Below, piece after piece: positions 13,875 to 21,182 of a DNA stretch of 21,350 bases. The notes beneath the pieces were generated by a model. It did no database searches and was not told the DNA's origin. It saw nothing but the letters and a program-made list of their open reading frames with translations. The stretch is from positions 1-21,350 of the IMG/VR virus record IMGVR_UViG_3300009436_000133; one strand, given 5' to 3'. Within the stretch, counting starts at the first letter, position 1. Each line of letters begins with the position of its first letter. The translations under genes and the position numbers were made by a program. Origin of the DNA: a virus.

Positions 13875-14294
13875 ATGAAAGAAACAGTAGACAACAAGTT
13901 AAATGACCTGTTAGATATTAACACGTCCATTAAAAAAGAAACTAAAGCCGTCCCTATGGTCAAACCCGTAAATAATCGGGAGCAGAACATAGAGACAGAC
14001 TACAAGTATGCTAGAGAACACCTCTACGACCTCATAGAGCGGGGCCAAGACGCTATAGACGGTATCCTAGACCTATCTAAGGAAACAGAACACCCACGTG
14101 CCTACGAGGTTGCAGGCCAGTTAATTAAGACCGTTGGTGAGACTGCAGAAAAATTAATAGACCTACAAAGTAAAATGAAAAAATTAGAAGCAGATGATTC
14201 TAAACCGAATACACAACATAATCATCTTTACGTTGGGTCAACAAGTGAACTACAAAAGTTCCTAAAGAAGAGTAATGGTTCAAGCGAGAAATGA
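13875..14294 (+). CDS. gp16: Terminase small subunit gp16
   Basis: A 139-residue protein at the T4 gene-16 position, similar in size to T4 gp16 (164 residues). In T4 this subunit forms a ring that recognises viral DNA and stimulates the gp17 ATPase. The central helices, with NIETDYKYAREHLYDLIERG, then AIDGILDLSKETEHPRAYEV and LIKTVGETAEKLIDLQSKMK, correspond to the oligomerisation region of the family. The N- and C-termini are polar and probably flexible. No Shine-Dalgarno is evident, so translation is probably coupled to gp15. The last 20 bases overlap the start of gp17 in another frame, the usual coupling of the two subunits. Confidence 0.88.
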   Translation: MKETVDNKLNDLLDINTSIKKETKAVPMVKPVNNREQNIETDYKYAREHLYDLIERGQDAIDGILDLSKETEHPRAYEVAGQLIKTVGETAEKLIDLQSKMKKLEADDSKPNTQHNHLYVGSTSELQKFLKKSNGSSEK

Positions 14295-15876
14295 AGGTTA
14301 TCTAGGCAACACGCAGATTAAACGTGTTGGCATAGAAACCAAATATACCGAAGAAGAAATGGCGGAATACTTAAAGTGTTCTAAAGACCCTTGCCATTTT
14401 ATTCAAAGTTATACACAAATTATTTCCCTAGATGAGGGTATGGTTCCGTTTAAACTTCGTGGGTATCAAGACAAGTTAATCAATCACTATGACACGAACA
14501 GATTCAGTGTCGTTCTTGCATCAAGACAAAGTGGTAAATCAATCACTTCTTGTGCATACCTTTTATGGTATCTCTTGTTCACGCCAGAGGTCACAGTAGC
14601 GGTTCTTGCTAACAAAGGTGCAATCGCAAGGGAAATGATTGCACGTATTGTAACCATGTTAGAATCAGTTCCATTCTTCTTACAGCCAGGAGTTAAGATT
14701 TTAAACAAAGGTAATATCGAATTTGGCAATGACAGTAAGGTTGTAGCAGCTGCGACTTCTAGTAGTTCAATTCGTGGACTTTCTATTAACATGCTATACC
14801 TAGATGAGTTTGCATTTGTAGAAGACGCAGAGACATTCTATACTGCAACATATCCCGTAGTAACATCGGGTAAAGATTCAAAAGTTATTATTACTTCTAC
14901 CGCTAATGGTGTGGGTAATATGTTTCATAAAATATACGAGAGTGCTGTACATGGACAATCAGAATACAAAGACTTTACCATTAACTGGTATGACGTGCCA
15001 GGCCGAGACGATGAGTGGAAACAACAAACAATTAACAACACATCAGAGGCCCAATTTGAACAAGAGTACGGAAACTCGTTTTTGGGAACTGGTAACACTC
15101 TCATTAACTCCAATACTTTACTTGGGTTAAAAGCATGGGAACCCGAATGGAGTAAAGAAGATTTTTATATGTATAAGAGACCCGAAGAGGGACATTCTTA
15201 TGTTATGACAGTAGACGTTGCAAAGGGTAGAGGAATAGACTACTCAACGTTTAGTGTCTTTGACGTATCTACCAAACCATTTGAACAGGTAGCAACGTAT
15301 CGAAACTCATTAATATCCCCTTTGTTGTACCCCGACATTATGGCGAAGTACGGAAGGGCATATAATGACGCAACAATTATTATTGAGAACAATAATGAAG
15401 GTTCAATTGTAGCGTCACAATTACATTATGATTTAGAATATCCAAATGTTTTTGTTCAAGGACAATTAAAAGCAGAAGATATTGGTGTAACAATGTCCCG
15501 AAAAATTAAAAGAATAGGGTGTTCTACACTAAAAGAACTATTAGAAGAGGATAGATTAGTATTAAAAGACAGGTGGACTATCACTGAGCTCATGACTTTT
15601 GTAAATAAGGGTAGAAGCTTTGAAGCGGATAGAGGTTATCATGATGATATGGTAATGACTTGTGTTTTATTTTCGTGGTTTGTTACTACAGACTACTTCT
15701 ATCATTTAACAAATTATCAAGTCAAAGAGTTGTTATACTCAGAACAACAGAAACTTATCGAAGAAGATATGTTGCCAGCAGGGATTTTTGGTGGACAATC
15801 GGATATGGAAGAGTCTTTTGTAGATACTCAAGGGGATAGATGGTATGTTGACCCCTTAGAGAATATAAAGTTATAA
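14275..15876 (+). CDS. gp17: Terminase large subunit gp17 (packaging ATPase and nuclease)
   Basis: A 533-residue homologue of T4 gp17 (610 residues), the motor that pumps DNA into the prohead and cuts the concatemer. ATPase domain: adenine-binding Q-motif region FKLRGYQDKLI (59-69), Walker A SRQSGKS (83-89), Walker B LYLDE with D177 and the catalytic E178, coupling motif TSTANG (207-212). Nuclease domain: three acidic positions of the RNase-H-like fold, D314 in VMTVDVAKG, E371 in IIIENNNEG, and D457/D458 in YHDDMVM. All key residues are present. It overlaps gp16 by 20 bases. The stop codon lies inside the TATAAATA box that drives gp18. Confidence 0.96.
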   Translation: MVQARNEGYLGNTQIKRVGIETKYTEEEMAEYLKCSKDPCHFIQSYTQIISLDEGMVPFKLRGYQDKLINHYDTNRFSVVLASRQSGKSITSCAYLLWYLLFTPEVTVAVLANKGAIAREMIARIVTMLESVPFFLQPGVKILNKGNIEFGNDSKVVAAATSSSSIRGLSINMLYLDEFAFVEDAETFYTATYPVVTSGKDSKVIITSTANGVGNMFHKIYESAVHGQSEYKDFTINWYDVPGRDDEWKQQTINNTSEAQFEQEYGNSFLGTGNTLINSNTLLGLKAWEPEWSKEDFYMYKRPEEGHSYVMTVDVAKGRGIDYSTFSVFDVSTKPFEQVATYRNSLISPLLYPDIMAKYGRAYNDATIIIENNNEGSIVASQLHYDLEYPNVFVQGQLKAEDIGVTMSRKIKRIGCSTLKELLEEDRLVLKDRWTITELMTFVNKGRSFEADRGYHDDMVMTCVLFSWFVTTDYFYHLTNYQVKELLYSEQQKLIEEDMLPAGIFGGQSDMEESFVDTQGDRWYVDPLENIKL

Positions 15877-15879
15877 ATA
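15872..15879 (+). promoter_or_regulatory. T4-type late promoter box TATAAATA (gp18)
   Basis: Exact octamer that overlaps the gp17 stop codon (15874-15876). The leader AGTAAAC...AACAGGAGAAAAA before the gp18 ATG closely resembles the leader of gp22, with a strong AGGAG ribosome-binding site. Both products are needed in high copy. Confidence 0.85.
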
Positions 15880-15918
15880 AAACAGTAAACAACTTTTGAC
15901 ATTAACAGGAGAAAAAGT

Positions 15919-17946
15919 ATGGCATTTCAAGTATCACCAGGCGTACAGGTTAAAGAGATTGACCTTACAAATGTTGTGCCTGCAGTATCCAGTACAACTG
16001 GAGCAATAGCGGGAACATTCCAATGGGGCCCTGTTGATGAAGTAGTAACAATTTCAGACCAAAAAGGGTTAGTAGAGACATTTCATGAACCTGCTAACAA
16101 TGACGGTGGTGCAGAAGACTACTATTCAGCTGAAGGATTCCTTAGATATGGGTCTTCACTTAGAGTAGTTCGTATTCCCACAACAGGATTGTTTAGTGCT
16201 AATTCAGCTGGTCAAGGAACAACATTACTTAAAACAGATGACGATTATGTATCAACCTATAGAGACGGTTCTCAAGCGAGTACAGTAGGTAGATGGATAG
16301 CCAGACATGCTGGAGTTTTAGGAAACTCAATCAAAGTATCAGTATGTAGCAGTGCAACCGCATTCTACACTAATGATGCAGAAGGAACATCGGGAAATAA
16401 CTCAATTGGAGCTACTTCTATTACAGGAGTTACCAACGCAACTTCCGCTTTCCTAGTCAGAGATATTATCACATTTGATAATCACTCACAAGAATATAGA
16501 ATTACAGCCGCTTCGGGTACAACACTTACCATTGAAGCAATAAATCAACCCGCTGGTACTGGTCTAGTAGCAGAAGTTGACGGTAGTTCAACAGAAGTAC
16601 AAATTAATAGAAAGTGGGAATTCCACGGATTCTTTGATAAAGCTCCAGGCACATCTGCAAGTGCAGCCGCTGTCGGTGCTTCATTAGACGAATGTCACAT
16701 AGTAGTAAGTGACGAAAACGGTGTTTGGAGTGGAACAAGAAATTCTGTTCTAGAAACATACGCATTCGTATCCCTTGCAAGTGACGCTAAAGATGCTCAA
16801 GGTGCTTCTAACTACTATAGAGACGTTATCGCAAATAAATCCCAATATGTATACTGGGCAGGTCACTCAATAGGAGATGACGCTTCACCAGTAACGGGTT
16901 CACACGATACCGCAAACGAACATAGAACATTAGCTCAGGCAGTTTCAGACGCTTTCGGTGTTACTCCATTACCCGTCAGTGATTCACTGAGTGGTGGTGC
17001 AAATGGACGTATGCCAACAGCTGCACAGAAATACGGTGCATGGCAAGACCATTATGCTGACGCAGAAACTGTAGATATCTCTTTCCTTATCGTAGGTTCT
17101 TCAAGAACTGATAACGGTAGTGGAACAGACCAAGATATCCTTGCAGACTGGACTACAATTTCCAATCAGGCAATCTTACTTACCGAAGCAAGAAAAGACT
17201 GTATGGCAATCATGTCGCCAAGACGTGGTGACGTAGTCAATGTTCAAAGCGAATCAGCACAATCCTCAAATGTGGTTACTACCGCTAATACTGCAACAAG
17301 TTCTTCTTATGCAGTAATTGACAGTGGTTGGTTATACATTTACGACAGATACAACGACAAATACTGCTGGGTTCCTGCTAACGGACACACTGCTGGTATT
17401 ATGGCAAGGTCTGACTTACTACGTGACCCATGGTTCTCACCTGCTGGTTTCTCAAGAGGTCAATACCTAGGTGTAACTAAACTTGCATTTAACCCTTCAC
17501 AATCAAGCAGAGATGACTTGTACAGTGCAAGAGTTAATCCAGTTGTTACATTCCCAGGCCAAGGAACAGTATTATTCGGAGATAAAACAGCATTATCAAC
17601 ACCTTCCGCATTTGATAGAATCAATGTAAGAAGATTGTTCATAGTACTTGAGAAAGCAATTGCAACAGCTGCCAAAGCACAACTCTTTGAATTCAACGAT
17701 GCATTCACAAGAGCACAGTTTAGAGCTGCAGTAGAACCTTTCTTAAGAGACGTGAAGAATAGAAGAGGTCTTATAGACTTTACTGTTTTATGTGACGAAA
17801 CAAACAACACTGATACGGTTATCGATAGAAATGAATTCGTTTGTTCAATATTCGTTAAACCGAACAGGTCTATTAACTTTATTACATTAAACTTTGTTGC
17901 TGCTAGAAGCGGTGTCGAGTTTAGTGAAATATACGGTGCGGTCTAA
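15919..17946 (+). CDS. gp18: Contractile tail sheath protein gp18
   Basis: A 675-residue homologue of T4 gp18 (659 residues), the major sheath protein that contracts to drive the tube through the cell envelope. The N-terminus MAFQVSPGVQVKEIDLTNVV followed by TTGAIAGTFQWGPVDEV is diagnostic. The conserved C-terminal core is also clear: FNPSQSSRDDLYSARVNPVV, FGDKTALSTPSAFDRINVRR, AQFRAAVEPFLRDVKNRRG and the end VAARSGVEFSEIYGAV. Residues about 165-228 form a beta-type segment (ITGVTNATSAFLVRDIITFD to AEVDGSS) in the variable, surface-exposed part of the sheath and may be an added module. The gene has its own late promoter and an AGGAG ribosome-binding site, consistent with high expression. Confidence 0.96.
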   Translation: MAFQVSPGVQVKEIDLTNVVPAVSSTTGAIAGTFQWGPVDEVVTISDQKGLVETFHEPANNDGGAEDYYSAEGFLRYGSSLRVVRIPTTGLFSANSAGQGTTLLKTDDDYVSTYRDGSQASTVGRWIARHAGVLGNSIKVSVCSSATAFYTNDAEGTSGNNSIGATSITGVTNATSAFLVRDIITFDNHSQEYRITAASGTTLTIEAINQPAGTGLVAEVDGSSTEVQINRKWEFHGFFDKAPGTSASAAAVGASLDECHIVVSDENGVWSGTRNSVLETYAFVSLASDAKDAQGASNYYRDVIANKSQYVYWAGHSIGDDASPVTGSHDTANEHRTLAQAVSDAFGVTPLPVSDSLSGGANGRMPTAAQKYGAWQDHYADAETVDISFLIVGSSRTDNGSGTDQDILADWTTISNQAILLTEARKDCMAIMSPRRGDVVNVQSESAQSSNVVTTANTATSSSYAVIDSGWLYIYDRYNDKYCWVPANGHTAGIMARSDLLRDPWFSPAGFSRGQYLGVTKLAFNPSQSSRDDLYSARVNPVVTFPGQGTVLFGDKTALSTPSAFDRINVRRLFIVLEKAIATAAKAQLFEFNDAFTRAQFRAAVEPFLRDVKNRRGLIDFTVLCDETNNTDTVIDRNEFVCSIFVKPNRSINFITLNFVAARSGVEFSEIYGAV

Positions 17947-17957
17947 GGGAGAAATAA

Positions 17958-18455
17958 ATGGCAACAATAGATGAATTTAAAGCGCAATTAATCGCTGGTG
18001 GCCCAAGAGCTAATAGGTTCAGAGTCTTTATACCAAGAACTGGTAATAAGATTGAATTCCTATGTCAAGCTGCACAGATACCTGCTATGACCGTAGGTCA
18101 AGTAACAGTTCCTTTCAGAGGAATGAACTTGAAACTTGCTGGAGACAGAACGTTTGAACCATGGTCAGTCACTGTAATCAATGATGTTGAATTCAGTGTA
18201 AGAAATGCTCTAGAAGCATGGCAGTTAGAAATCAGTCAACTTGATTCAGGCATCGGTGCAACAAATAACGATTACTTGTTATCACGTGCATTCGTTGAAC
18301 AATTAAACAAAGATGACTCCGTCCTAGCGAGATACGAATTCTTCAACATGTTCCCTCAAAATATCGGTGGTATTGAACTGAATATGGGAACTGCTGACGA
18401 GGTTGAGACTTTTGAAGTTTCATTTGACTATTCTCACTGGGAAAGAGTCATTTAA
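17958..18455 (+). CDS. gp19: Tail tube protein gp19
   Basis: A 165-residue homologue of T4 gp19 (163 residues), which stacks as hexameric rings to form the inner tube through which DNA passes. Recognised from the N-terminal FKAQLIAGGPRANRFRVFIP, the segment IEFLCQAAQIPAMTVGQVTV, PFRGMNLKLAGDRTFEPWSV, and the end VETFEVSFDYSHWERVI. Length and order match the family throughout and nothing is missing. The ribosome-binding site AAGGGAGA overlaps the gp18 stop. It is probably co-transcribed with gp18 from the promoter at 15872. Confidence 0.95.
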   Translation: MATIDEFKAQLIAGGPRANRFRVFIPRTGNKIEFLCQAAQIPAMTVGQVTVPFRGMNLKLAGDRTFEPWSVTVINDVEFSVRNALEAWQLEISQLDSGIGATNNDYLLSRAFVEQLNKDDSVLARYEFFNMFPQNIGGIELNMGTADEVETFEVSFDYSHWERVI

Positions 18456-18485
18456 ATAAAGTGAATTACAACCCTTTTAGGGTGG

Positions 18486-18493
18486 TATAAATA
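18486..18493 (+). promoter_or_regulatory. T4-type late promoter box TATAAATA (gp20), very close to the ATG
   Basis: Exact octamer ending 5 bases before the gp20 ATG at 18499. In T4 the start point lies about this far from the box, so the mRNA would begin at or within a base or two of the AUG. The only Shine-Dalgarno-like sequence, AGGGTGG at 18479-18485, lies upstream of the box and would be absent from this transcript. Confidence 0.75.
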
Positions 18494-18498
18494 TTAGT

Positions 18499-20037
18499 AT
18501 GGAAATATTTGGGTTTGAAATTACTCGTAAACAAGACGAGTTACGAAGTTTAGAGGTGTCTAAGGCACCTTCATTCGTGCCACCTGTAGAAGATGACGGT
18601 ACACCCGTTATCCAACAACAGCCTGGTGGGTTTGTATCGGGTGGAGCTTATGGTTCCTATATCGATATGGAAGGCGGTATAAAGAATGAGATTGGTCTCA
18701 TTACAAGATATCGTGAAATATCCTTAATACCCGAATGTGATTCGGCAATTGAAGATATAGTTAATGAGTGTATAACATCTGATTCACAAGATAAGATTGT
18801 TTCACTCGACCTCAGAGATGTTAAACTATCTGAAAGCATTAAGAAAAGAATGCATGAAGAGTTTAATCATATTCTTGCTCTAATGAAGTTCAATCAGAAC
18901 TCTCATGAACTATTCCGAAAATGGTATGTAGACGGTAGAATCTACTTCCACAAAGTTGTTGACTCAAAACGTCCCAAAGCTGGTATCGTTGACCTAAGAA
19001 GCGTTGACCCTCTTAAAATAAAGAAGGTTAGAAATGTTATCAAAGGCAAAGGTAAAGGCAATGTTGACGTAATTAAAAATGTTGAAGAGTTTTATGTCTT
19101 CAACGATAAAGGGTTTGACAAAGCTTCAGCGAATGACGGAACATCAGTGAAGATTGCTCCCGAAGCAGTATCATATACTACATCGGGATTACTAGATTAC
19201 ACGAAGAATGTAGTCATAGGTTATCTTCATAAAGCATTGAAGACTGCAAACCAGTTATCAATGATGGAAGATGCACTTGTTATCTATAGGATATCACGTG
19301 CACCCGAAAGAAGGATTTTCTACATTGACGTAGGTAACCTTCCAAAGGCAAAAGCAGAACAGTATTTGTCTGAGGTAATGAACAAGTATAGAAATAAACT
19401 TGTTTACAATGCAGACACAGGGGAAATCAAAGACGATAGAAAGCATATGAGTATGCTAGAAGATTTTTGGTTACCAAGACGAGAGGGTGGACGAGGAACA
19501 GAGATAACAACTCTTCCAGGCGGACAAAACCTTTCGGAGATAGAAGACATTGAATACTTTAAATCGAAGTTATATAAAAGTTTAAGTATTCCTGCTTCAA
19601 GAATGGAGTCAGATGCTGGGTTCAATTTAGGACGTTCATCTGAAATCCAAAGAGACGAACTTAAATTTAATAAGTTCACTAACAGACTTCAAAAGAAGTT
19701 TGCTAGAGTATTCGTTGATGTTTTAAGAACACAACTCATATTAAAAGAAGTTGTAAGTGGTGAAGAATTCGACAAGTTATGTCGGGACTTTATATCTTTC
19801 GACTTTGCAAGTGATAATCATTTTGCAGAATTAAAGGACGCTGAAATAATGCGTGAAAGAATTGAAACTCTTTCAACGGTAGATGAGTATGTTGGCAAGT
19901 ATTATTCAAACCAATACATACGTACTAACATATTAAGACAAACCGAAGAAGAGATTCAGTTAATGGACAAACAAATCAAAGCCGAAGAGGGTAACTCCGA
20001 AGACGGTGATGAAGAAAGTGACGAATTTGGAGCATAA
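18499..20037 (+). CDS. gp20: Portal vertex protein gp20
   Basis: A 512-residue homologue of T4 gp20 (524 residues), the dodecameric ring at one head vertex through which DNA enters and leaves and which starts prohead assembly. Recognised from MEIFGFEITRKQDE, IKNEIGLITRYREISLIPEC, DALVIYRISRAPERRIFYID, KYRNKLVYNADTGEIKDDRK, MLEDFWLPRREGGRGTEITT, LPGGQNLSEIEDIEYFKSKL and LSIPASRMESDAGFNLGRSS. This region is the one used for gp20 marker PCR in marine phages. The C-terminus is strongly acidic (EDGDEESDE). The start is supported by the conserved FGFEITR block, although the ATG has only a poorly spaced ribosome-binding site. Confidence 0.96.
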   Translation: MEIFGFEITRKQDELRSLEVSKAPSFVPPVEDDGTPVIQQQPGGFVSGGAYGSYIDMEGGIKNEIGLITRYREISLIPECDSAIEDIVNECITSDSQDKIVSLDLRDVKLSESIKKRMHEEFNHILALMKFNQNSHELFRKWYVDGRIYFHKVVDSKRPKAGIVDLRSVDPLKIKKVRNVIKGKGKGNVDVIKNVEEFYVFNDKGFDKASANDGTSVKIAPEAVSYTTSGLLDYTKNVVIGYLHKALKTANQLSMMEDALVIYRISRAPERRIFYIDVGNLPKAKAEQYLSEVMNKYRNKLVYNADTGEIKDDRKHMSMLEDFWLPRREGGRGTEITTLPGGQNLSEIEDIEYFKSKLYKSLSIPASRMESDAGFNLGRSSEIQRDELKFNKFTNRLQKKFARVFVDVLRTQLILKEVVSGEEFDKLCRDFISFDFASDNHFAELKDAEIMRERIETLSTVDEYVGKYYSNQYIRTNILRQTEEEIQLMDKQIKAEEGNSEDGDEESDEFGA

Positions 20038-20042
20038 TAAAT

Positions 20043-20222
20043 ATGTCAGAAATAGCAAAGAAAATCGTTAATGAAATTGAAGCAGGGAAGTTGCAAGACG
20101 CCAAGCAATCAATTGAAGACGGTATTAAACAAGCGTCTGCTCAGGCAGTCGATATGAAAAGAGTGGAAGCGCAAGTTGACTGGATGAATGTAGAATCCGA
20201 ATCAACCACTGAGGAAGCGTAA
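20043..20222 (+). CDS. Small prohead core protein, gp67 position
   Basis: A short gene of 59 codons plus stop. The product MSEIAKKIVNEIEAGKLQDA continues as a charged helical protein with EDGIKQASAQAVDMKRVEAQ and ends in an acidic SESTTEEA. It occupies the place of T4 gene 67 (80 residues), directly after gp20 and before the gp68-position gene. T4 gp67 is a small, abundant prohead-core component cleaved during maturation. Sequence similarity is too slight to see by eye, so the identity rests on position, size and charge. GGAG at 20029-20032 lies 10 bases before the ATG, and the gene starts 5 bases after the gp20 stop. Confidence 0.7.
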   Translation: MSEIAKKIVNEIEAGKLQDAKQSIEDGIKQASAQAVDMKRVEAQVDWMNVESESTTEEA

Positions 20223-20225
20223 GAA

Positions 20226-20522
20226 ATGAAATCTTTTTCAACTGTGTCAAGAGAACTTTATGAGGCAAAATTTAAATTGCCAAGAAGACATAAAGAACTT
20301 AAACTTGACAGTATTAAAGCAGGTGGAAAAAATTATTCTATTACTTACTCTCAGATGGGTAACGAAGTCTATGCATTTGTAAACGCAAATGAGACTGGGC
20401 CTTATAATGATTTAAAGGATGCAGAGAAATCTGTAAAAGAACTATCCAAACTTTTCAAACAAATGAATTTTGAAGGGGTAACAGAAGAGGAAATTTTCAA
20501 TGAAATTAATTTCAGAGTATAA
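20226..20522 (+). CDS. Small prohead core protein, gp68 position
   Basis: A 98-residue protein between the gp67-position gene and gp21, where T4 has gene 68 (141 residues). The N-terminal third is basic (MKSFSTVSRELYEAKFKLPR, KELKLDS) and the C-terminal third acidic (EGVTEEEIFNEI). The middle, with GGKNYSITYSQMGNEVYAFV, looks like a small beta unit. T4 gp68 is a minor core component that affects head shape. Assignment here is by position and size; direct similarity is not evident. Its last 23 bases overlap the gp21 start in another frame, so the two are probably coupled. Confidence 0.7.
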   Translation: MKSFSTVSRELYEAKFKLPRRHKELKLDSIKAGGKNYSITYSQMGNEVYAFVNANETGPYNDLKDAEKSVKELSKLFKQMNFEGVTEEEIFNEINFRV

Positions 20523-21144
20523 CGAAGCAAAACCATTAATCGAAGCAAAAGATAATGGTAAAAAAGATTACTTTATCGAAGGTGTCTTTATGCAAGCGGA
20601 CATTAAAAATCGTAACGGAAGAGTCTACCCCAAAGAGATAATGAAAAAAGAAGTAAACCGTTACATTAAAGAATTTGTAAATGAACAAAGAGCATTCGGT
20701 GAGTTAGGTCACCCCGAAGGCCCGACAATCAACCTAGACAAAGTGTCTCATATGATTACTGAATTATATGAAGACGGTACTAACTGGGTTGGTAAAGCTA
20801 AAATCCTTAGCACACCAAATGGTAATATTGTAAAAAATCTTATCGATGACGGTGCTAAACTTGGTGTATCTAGTAGAGGACTTGGTTCGTTAGAACAAAA
20901 GTCTGATGCACAGTACGTCAAGAGCGACTTTCAATTAGCAACTGCTGGTGACATTGTCGCAGACCCATCTGCTCCCGAAGCCTTCGTAGAAGGAATCATG
21001 GAAGGGGTGGAATGGATTATGGAGAATGGAATCTTCAAAGCAGTCGAAATGGAAAGCATGAGAGACCAATTAAAGCGCTCAAAGAGTGCAAAACTTGAAG
21101 AAACTAAAATAAATCTATGGAAAGAGTTCGTTAAGAACTTATAA
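20500..21144 (+). CDS. gp21: Prohead core protease gp21
   Basis: A 214-residue homologue of T4 gp21 (212 residues), the serine protease that degrades the scaffold and trims the capsid proteins after prohead assembly. The catalytic His is expected at H71 in AFGELGHPEGPTINLDKVSH, and the nucleophile is one of the serines in KLGVSSRGLG (S124/S125). The blocks FMQADIKNRNGRVYPKEIM and LATAGDIVADPSAPEAFVEG are conserved in the family. The N-terminus carries I-S-E at residues 4-6, which fits the (I/L)-x-E cleavage rule of this protease and may be a self-processing site. The start codon lies inside the preceding gene, with GAGGAA as ribosome-binding site. Confidence 0.93.
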   Translation: MKLISEYNEAKPLIEAKDNGKKDYFIEGVFMQADIKNRNGRVYPKEIMKKEVNRYIKEFVNEQRAFGELGHPEGPTINLDKVSHMITELYEDGTNWVGKAKILSTPNGNIVKNLIDDGAKLGVSSRGLGSLEQKSDAQYVKSDFQLATAGDIVADPSAPEAFVEGIMEGVEWIMENGIFKAVEMESMRDQLKRSKSAKLEETKINLWKEFVKNL

Positions 21145-21146
21145 CA

Positions 21147-21154
21147 TATAAATA
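21147..21154 (+). promoter_or_regulatory. T4-type late promoter box TATAAATA (gp22)
   Basis: Exact octamer 2 bases after the gp21 stop and 28 bases before the gp22 ATG. The leader (AGTAAACTC, then AACAGGAGAAAAA) is a near copy of the gp18 leader. Confidence 0.85.
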
Positions 21155-21182
21155 AAAAAGTAAACTCAAACAGGAGAAAAAT

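Noticed and set aside
18471-18483. ACCC-TTTTA-GGGT as a terminator after gp19
   Set aside because: Only four base pairs and no T-run follows, so it is too weak to call a terminator.
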